The position numbers were made by a program, and so were the translations under genes. Source: JAHRAH01 sp051009015 (lineage in GTDB: Bacteria; Pseudomonadota; Gammaproteobacteria; Tethybacterales; Persebacteraceae). Taken from it: DNA of 19,161 bases. The notes under the pieces are model-generated. The model saw only the letters and a program-made list of their open reading frames with translations. It did not search any database and was not told the DNA's origin. Positions 15,392 to 19,161 of this stretch are shown in pieces; the first letter of the stretch is position 1; the number at the start of each line of letters is the position of its first letter. The DNA lies in NCBI GenBank assembly GCA_051009015.1, contig JBPCWZ010000065.1, forward strand, positions 1 to 19,161, in the 5' to 3' direction.

Positions 15392-16870
15392 TCAGGCGGC
15401 ATCGGCGGTTTGCATAAAATCGGCGGCATCGCTGACGACGGCAAGCGTCTCGGCAACCGCGCCAAACGGGTAAAAATGCACGCCGACCGGAAACTGATAA
15501 GAGCGCACGGCAATGCGCCCGGAAACTTCGGCAAGCAAACCTTCCGGCGAGTAATTGACCAAACCCACCGTCTTATTAAACTGGCGGCGGAAGAATGACA
15601 GCGACCTGCCAATGCCGCAAGCAACGGCAAACTTCATCAACTTGCGCGCGCTAACCCTGCCCGCCAAGCCAATGCGCACCGGCACGCAAATATCTTCGTC
15701 TTTCAGCCAATCCAAAAACTCAAAAAACGGCGTCGCCGCAAAACAAAACTGCGTGACAATATACGGCGACAAACCCATCTCCTGCGCCGTGTTTATCTTT
15801 TGCTTAAGCGCCTTGCGCATAAGCGCCTGCTCCTGTTCCGGATGCTCTTCCGGATGACCGGCAAAAGCAATCCGCGCGGGCCGATGACGAACAAACACGC
15901 CGCTTTCCAGCATCTGCAAAGCAGAATCAAACTTGCCCTGCGGCGGGTTTTCGCCGCCGCCGAGGAGCAAAAACTCCCGCACGCCAATGCCGCTCATACT
16001 TGCAACCATTCTTTCCAACTCATCCGCATCGCGGACATTGCGCGCCGCCAAATGCGCTACCGGCTGCAAACCGGCGGATATTAACTCACCGGCGGCGCGG
16101 ACATTGCGGCTATAATCGCCGCCGCGAAAATGCGGGACAAAAACCCGCGACACTTCAACATCCGTAGCGCGCCGCCGCCATTTGCCGATAGCGGCGATAT
16201 CGGCGCTTGTCAGTTCAATGCTGCTTCCGGCGAGTAATGAAGACGAAGTCGCCACCAAACCCTTGTCCGAGCGCAACCGCTCGCGCGCCCGCGATATGAG
16301 CATTTCAATCGCCTCCCAAACCAAAAGCCGGGCGCGATGCAAATCCACGCCGCGCTCTTGCAAAGTATGGCTGAGCCATGCGCCATGCAAAAGCGAAATA
16401 ATCATCGTCGCCCCGTAATCGGCGCGTTCGGCGGCGCCGGTCGCGCCTATTTCCACAAAAACCTGCCGCAAATAGCCGCGGACATTGGAAAGCAGCCGCC
16501 GGTTGTAGATATCGCGCGCCTGCCGCAGTTGTTTGTGATGCTCCGAATGCACCCAAAAAGCCAGCCACACGGCGGAAGTGCGCTTGTCGGATTGTTCTTC
16601 GCCCAGCACCGCTTCTATGACCGCCCACAACTTGCCGCGCGGCGACACGGCGGCGGCGCAACCTTCAACAACCCGCCGGTGCATAACTTCCAGCAAATGC
16701 GCCATCGCCTGCGCCAGCAGTTCTTCCTTGCCGGCGAAATGATGATGCATAACGCCCTGCGAAACTTCGGCGAGTTCGCTAATCTTGGCGACGGTGGTAT
16801 CGGCATAGCCGTGCTGATAGATGCTCTCAATGGCGGCATCTATCAACCTGTCGCGCGTATCCGCAGTCAT
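15392..16870 (-). CDS. Fusion of a BetI-type TetR repressor with a MetF-like methylenetetrahydrofolate reductase
   Basis: This is one uninterrupted frame of 492 residues with two complete parts. Residues 1-200 are a TetR repressor: helix-turn-helix about 25-50 (TVAKISELAEVSQGVMHHHF), then a ligand domain whose VWLAFWVHSEHHKQ and RRLLSNVRGYLRQ closely follow E. coli BetI, the choline-responsive repressor. After a short linker (200-216), residues about 217-487 are a MetF-like domain: SIELT carries the conserved glutamate, then LQPVAHLAARNVRD, LLLGGGENPPQGKFDSALQM, AGHPEEHP, VTQFCF and VHFYPFG. MetF interconverts methyl- and methylene-THF using FAD. The Asp of the E. coli RGDLPP motif aligns with Glu307. 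The start ATG is preceded by a G-rich stretch. The demethylase follows 68 nt later, so both are probably one transcript. Confidence 0.85.
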   Translation of the reverse strand: MTADTRDRLIDAAIESIYQHGYADTTVAKISELAEVSQGVMHHHFAGKEELLAQAMAHLLEVMHRRVVEGCAAAVSPRGKLWAVIEAVLGEEQSDKRTSAVWLAFWVHSEHHKQLRQARDIYNRRLLSNVRGYLRQVFVEIGATGAAERADYGATMIISLLHGAWLSHTLQERGVDLHRARLLVWEAIEMLISRARERLRSDKGLVATSSSLLAGSSIELTSADIAAIGKWRRRATDVEVSRVFVPHFRGGDYSRNVRAAGELISAGLQPVAHLAARNVRDADELERMVASMSGIGVREFLLLGGGENPPQGKFDSALQMLESGVFVRHRPARIAFAGHPEEHPEQEQALMRKALKQKINTAQEMGLSPYIVTQFCFAATPFFEFLDWLKDEDICVPVRIGLAGRVSARKLMKFAVACGIGRSLSFFRRQFNKTVGLVNYSPEGLLAEVSGRIAVRSYQFPVGVHFYPFGAVAETLAVVSDAADFMQTADAA

Positions 16871-17058
16871 CGCCCCGCCCCGTCAAAGCCGGAAACCGCC
16901 CGCATTCCGGCGGCAAAAAGCCGGCAAAAACGGCAAAGATGAAAATGGCGTTCAACCATAACAACATAATCTTACCAAACAATCAACCAAAATCTACTTT
17001 TTTCATCATTTATTTAACTACCGGATAAAAAAACAACATCACCCGCTTAACATTTGCC

Positions 17059-17083
17059 CGTCATTTCCGCACAGGCGGGAATC
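17059..17083 (+). repeat. dRS3-like short palindrome (copy 2)
   Basis: CGTCATTTCCGC-ACAG-GCGGGAATC, with an 8-bp stem containing one G-T pair. Same family as 3481, 18844 and 18880. Confidence 0.65.
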
Positions 17084-17228
17084 TTCTTTTTGGCAAAAAT
17101 GGCATTTTGGGCGGTTTTTGCATTAGAATTGCCATTGACTGAACTATTTCATGGTAATCCGCTCGTCGGGTTTCCGTGTAATACAATACTCGGTGCTTGC
17201 AGCGGGAAATAAACGGGATTCTTACCAT

Positions 17229-17277
17229 GTGTAGTTTAGTCAGACCTGACATTATGTCGGGCTTTGACAGACCACAC
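17229..17277. repeat. Long imperfect inverted repeat in the autotransporter leader
   Basis: Two 23-nt arms (17229-17251 and 17255-17277) separated by TTA pair at 16 of 23 positions plus several G-T pairs. The inner part is perfect or nearly so (CCTGACA / TGTCGGG). It ends 9 bp before the AGGGG ribosome site at 17286-17290, so a folded leader could influence translation. It could also be a small mobile palindrome. Confidence 0.55.
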
Positions 17278-17298
17278 ACGACAACAGGGGACAAAACA

Positions 17299-18918
17299 AT
17301 GAAAAAATTGATGATTTTTACGCTAGCCGCGATGGCGGGCTTTGTCGTACAAAACGGCGCGGCGGAAGGCGGCGGCGGTTTTGCCGATTTTTATCAAAAA
17401 GAGCAGGTGCGCCTGTTTTCGGCGATTGACAACACCCTGGCGACACAAGCGGAAAAGGCGATTGGCGACAACTTCGCCGCCGTGCGCAAGGTTAATGTTG
17501 ACTTCCAAAGCAGTATCGGCGGGCGCAAGGGCAATGTCGGCATCAATCTCATCGGCGCTTTTGCCGATGCCGATGATTATGCCTTTGGCTGGCAACTTCG
17601 CGCCTATGGCGGGCAGGATATTGACGGCGGCGCAAATGCCGGTGTTTTCTACCGCCGCACAAACGGCGAACTCCTTTTCGGCGGCAATGTTTTCGCCGAC
17701 TATGAAAAGCATGAATACGGCGATTTTGTCCGCTATTCCGTCGGCGGCGAACTGGAGCATTCCATCTTTTCCCTTGCCGCAAACTATTACGCGCCGATAA
17801 CCGACGACAAAACAGTCAATATCACGGTTGGCGCCTTTTCCCGCGAGGGCTATGACGCAAAACTGCGGATAAACGCGCCGCGCTTTCGGGCATTGAAAGC
17901 GGCGGTGGATTATTATCATTTTGACGGCAAAAACGACACAAAAGCGGAAGACGGCTTTCGCTACGGAATGCAATGGCATCCGACTCCGGCTTTGCGGTTT
18001 AATGTGTTTTATGACGATGGCGCCGAAAAGATTGGCGGCGGTATCGCCTATGCATGGACTTTCGGCGAAACGCAAGCGCGGCATAACAACAATGGCGAAA
18101 CTTTTGCCCCCGATATGTTTGCGGCGGTATCGCGGGAATATTCCCAGAGAATTGTGACGGTTAAGGCGGGTCCCGGCGTTAGTTTGAGCATAAGAGTGGT
18201 GGGCATAATGACGACTGCGATGACAATGCCGCCGGTGACGACAACGACCGGAATGGAAACAATGGCGGCGGTGACGACAAGGACAGCAATGACGGTTGCG
18301 CCGGTGACGACAAGGACGACAATGACAATGCACATGGTTACGCCTTCGCGGCTTGCGAGTGTTGAAATTACGGTAAGGGCGGCTGCGGGAATTATTATAA
18401 CTACTTTTGGGCGTTCGCGCGCTTTGGTAACTTTGCCGCCAGCCCCCATAACTCGTCCGCTTGTGATGACAATTACCACAAATAACGGTAGTTCTTTTGC
18501 TGACGGAAGGGTCATTATTTCCGAGGGCATACTTGCGGGATTTTTCGCTGTTGGCGCTGCTTATACATTTCCATCACTAGGTCTTAATACTTCTACAGTA
18601 ACCGTCGTGCAAGGCGGCGAGGAGCGTATCGGCTCGCCGACAGTCACAACGCTAACAACCGGCACAACCACGATGACGGCGGCGGCAGTTAGCACAACCA
18701 CAACAATGACGGCGGCGGCGATTAGCACAACGATGACGATGACGATGGCGGCGGTTAGCACAACAATCCGCACAACGACATTTTCCACAATGTTTATAAC
18801 GCTGACGGCAAACTCGGCAATGGGCGATATACCGCCGCCATTAGATTCCCGCCTGCGCGGCAATGACGATATTAAAGCCCGTTATTCCCGCAAAAGCGGG
18901 AATCTCCTTTTGTTATAG
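17299..18918 (+). CDS. Inverse autotransporter (intimin/invasin-type beta-barrel) with a disrupted low-complexity C-terminal half
   Basis: The frame encodes 539 residues, of which the first 290 are convincing. MKKLMIFTLAAMAGFVVQNG is a Sec signal peptide. Residues about 55-288 fit the inverse-autotransporter barrel (PF11924 type), with alternating strands such as NVGINLIGAF, GWQLRAYGGQ, GELLFGGNVFADYEKHEY, VRYSVGGELEHSIFSLAANY and YAPITD, and barrel-end residues MFAAVSREYSQRIVTVKAG. Such proteins sit in the outer membrane and expose a C-terminal passenger. From about residue 295 (18182) the frame turns into an odd Thr/Met/Ala-rich string, while the -1 frame reads Asp/Asn/Gly-rich. The reading frame is probably shifted there, so the true C terminus is uncertain. 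ATG 17299 has AGGGG upstream; the open frame back to 17197 is not needed. Confidence 0.75.
   Translation: MKKLMIFTLAAMAGFVVQNGAAEGGGGFADFYQKEQVRLFSAIDNTLATQAEKAIGDNFAAVRKVNVDFQSSIGGRKGNVGINLIGAFADADDYAFGWQLRAYGGQDIDGGANAGVFYRRTNGELLFGGNVFADYEKHEYGDFVRYSVGGELEHSIFSLAANYYAPITDDKTVNITVGAFSREGYDAKLRINAPRFRALKAAVDYYHFDGKNDTKAEDGFRYGMQWHPTPALRFNVFYDDGAEKIGGGIAYAWTFGETQARHNNNGETFAPDMFAAVSREYSQRIVTVKAGPGVSLSIRVVGIMTTAMTMPPVTTTTGMETMAAVTTRTAMTVAPVTTRTTMTMHMVTPSRLASVEITVRAAAGIIITTFGRSRALVTLPPAPITRPLVMTITTNNGSSFADGRVIISEGILAGFFAVGAAYTFPSLGLNTSTVTVVQGGEERIGSPTVTTLTTGTTTMTAAAVSTTTTMTAAAISTTMTMTMAAVSTTIRTTTFSTMFITLTANSAMGDIPPPLDSRLRGNDDIKARYSRKSGNLLLL
18183..18485 (+). pseudogene. Asp/Asn/Gly-rich passenger segment in the -1 frame of the autotransporter
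   Basis: In the frame one base behind the barrel frame, 18183-18362 encodes 60 residues, 16 of them Asp and 9 Asn (for example GHNDDCDDNAAGDDND, GGGDDKDSNDGCAGDDKDDN), ending GYAFAACEC before TGA (18363). Across that TGA the same frame continues for 39 natural-looking residues (GCGNYYNYFWAFARFGNFAA ... ACDDNYHK) to TAA (18483). The motif C-D-D-N occurs on both sides. A 1-nt deletion or 2-nt insertion near 18180 plus one nonsense change would explain it. Confidence 0.5.
18660..18758 (+). repeat. Three tandem 33-bp units in the autotransporter 3' end
   Basis: Units at 18660-18692, 18693-18725 and 18726-18758 share CACAAC at or near the start, then GAC/GAT, a GGCGGCGG run and TTAG at the end. 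In the barrel frame each reads as an 11-residue Thr/Ala/Val-Ser unit. In the -1 frame each reads His-Asn-Asp-Gly-rich and ends with TAG (18690, 18723, 18756). Confidence 0.75.
18844..18868 (-). repeat. dRS3-like short palindrome (copy 3, reversed)
   Basis: GATTCCCGC-CTGC-GCGGCAATGACG: the reverse complement matches the CGTCATT..GCGGGAATC family with one stem mismatch. It lies inside the terminal part of the autotransporter frame. Confidence 0.65.
18880..18904 (+). repeat. dRS3-like short palindrome (copy 4)
   Basis: CGTTATTCCCGC-AAAA-GCGGGAATC with a perfect 8-bp stem, followed by TCCTTTTG. It faces copy 3 across 11 bp and may also act as the terminator of the autotransporter gene. Confidence 0.7.
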
Positions 18919-18997
18919 CCCTGAAAGGGCGTCCTGTTCACAGCACGGGGCAACGCCCCGTGACGGCATTACCCATATATCAAGCCCTGAAGGGGCG
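18917..18997 (-). repeat. REP/BIME-like palindromic unit, inverted copy
   Basis: The hairpins GCCCT-GAA-AGGGC (18918-18930), CACGGGGC-AAC-GCCCCGTG (18944-18962) and GCCCT-GAA-GGGGC (18984-18996, one mismatch) form the reverse complement of the unit at 88-182, including the CCTGTTCA spacer. It begins at the stop codon of the autotransporter frame. Confidence 0.8.
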
Positions 18998-19069
18998 TCC
19001 CATTCTTTTGCAGGGCAAAGCCCGGCAAAAAACCCCGCCGACATCATCATAATCGCCGCCATTGTTTTC

Positions 19070-19161
19070 GGTCGCCCTTTCAGGGCTTGTTTGTTTAATA
19101 CGCCGATTCACGGGGCGTTGCCCCGTGCTATGAACAGGTCGCCCTTTCAGGGCTTTTATAA
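19070..19161 (+). repeat. REP/BIME-like palindromic unit, forward copy at the right edge
   Basis: Hairpins lie at 19074-19086, 19109-19127 and 19141-19153, in the same order, with the same CTATGAACAGGT spacer and the same CTTTTATAA end as 88-182. Only the spacer after the first hairpin differs appreciably. With the inverted copy at 18917 it forms a head-to-head pair. Confidence 0.85.

Larger units (their letters stand above)
16871..17298. other. Divergent regulatory region between BetI-MetF and the autotransporter
   Basis: These 428 bases hold no credible gene. Leftward, a weak promoter (TTGGTT-16 bp-TATGTT, about 16970-17005) and a TTGAACG sequence (minus strand, 16950-16956) resembling half of a BetI operator precede the fusion gene. 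Rightward there is a dRS3-like palindrome (17059-17083), a TAGAAT element (17124-17129), a copy of the TTTCCGTGTA-type repeat (17171-17186), a TACAAT hexamer (17182-17187) and a long imperfect inverted repeat (17229-17277) just before the autotransporter ribosome site. Confidence 0.5.

Noticed and set aside
17061..17294. 77-residue minus-strand open frame ahead of the autotransporter
   Set aside because: It is made of the dRS3-like repeat and the long inverted repeat, which gives similar peptides on both strands; no ribosome site.
18363..18365. Selenocysteine or tryptophan at the in-frame TGA of the acidic segment
   Set aside because: TGA ends several intact genes here (AbrB-family, trkH), no SECIS-like structure was evident, and the frame is already shifted from the barrel.
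18660..18758. Alternative genetic code with TAG read as glutamine
   Set aside because: TAG is used as the genuine stop of the AI-2E permease (2392-2394) and DctM (7399-7401), so standard termination is more likely.
18917..19161. CRISPR array
   Set aside because: The repeats are hairpin units in both orientations with unequal spacers and no cas genes; they fit REP elements.

Overview
The window looks like chromosomal DNA of a Gram-negative proteobacterium, probably aquatic or host-associated. The evidence is a complete tripartite TRAP transporter with a Tat-exported binding protein, a class 2 (quinone) dihydroorotate dehydrogenase, Trk potassium uptake genes, a DmdA/GcvT-like folate-dependent demethylase and an inverse-autotransporter outer-membrane protein. 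Coding DNA is GC-rich with many GCGGCG/GCCGCC runs, which creates long antisense shadow frames. No closer taxonomic call can be defended from sequence alone.

Layout. Bases 1-182 hold the 3' end of a probable REP-associated tyrosine transposase (RAYT) followed by its palindromic REP doublet. Plus-strand metabolic and transport genes follow: an AbrB-family membrane protein (248-1333), an AI-2E/PerM-family permease (1357-2394) overlapping pyrD (2375-3394), a TRAP transporter (binding protein 3716-4849, TM2-DctQ fusion 4937-6034, DctM 6037-7401) and trkH (7509-8969). A perfect bidirectional hairpin separates trkH from the convergent trkA. On the minus strand, read right to left, come a BetI-type TetR repressor fused to a MetF-like methylenetetrahydrofolate reductase (16870-15392), a DmdA/GcvT-like THF methyltransferase (15323-13998) with tandem terminators, a type II restriction-modification pair (methyltransferase 13844-12798 overlapping a SacI-like endonuclease 12805-11705), proA (11680-10427) and trkA (10397-9033). 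A divergent inverse-autotransporter gene (17299-18918) with a scrambled low-complexity 3' half fills the right end. It is followed by REP units in both orientations, the last (19070-19161) being a near copy of the one at 88-182.

How the genes fit together. The most notable module is the single-polypeptide BetI-MetF fusion beside a DmdA-like demethylase. The demethylase would load a methyl group from an osmolyte-type donor (betaine/DMSP-like, unproven) onto tetrahydrofolate. The MetF-like half would oxidise methyl-THF to methylene-THF, and the attached BetI half could sense the donor or a relative and control transcription. With trkH, trkA (K+ uptake) and proA (proline), the region has an osmolyte/osmoadaptation flavour. 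The second item of interest is the autotransporter tail, where Asp/Asn/Gly-rich segments read in the -1 frame and a 33-bp tandem repeat carries an in-frame TAG in each unit of that frame. This suggests a decayed or hypervariable passenger. The REP/RAYT borders and four dRS3-like palindromes show that repeats actively seed this genome.
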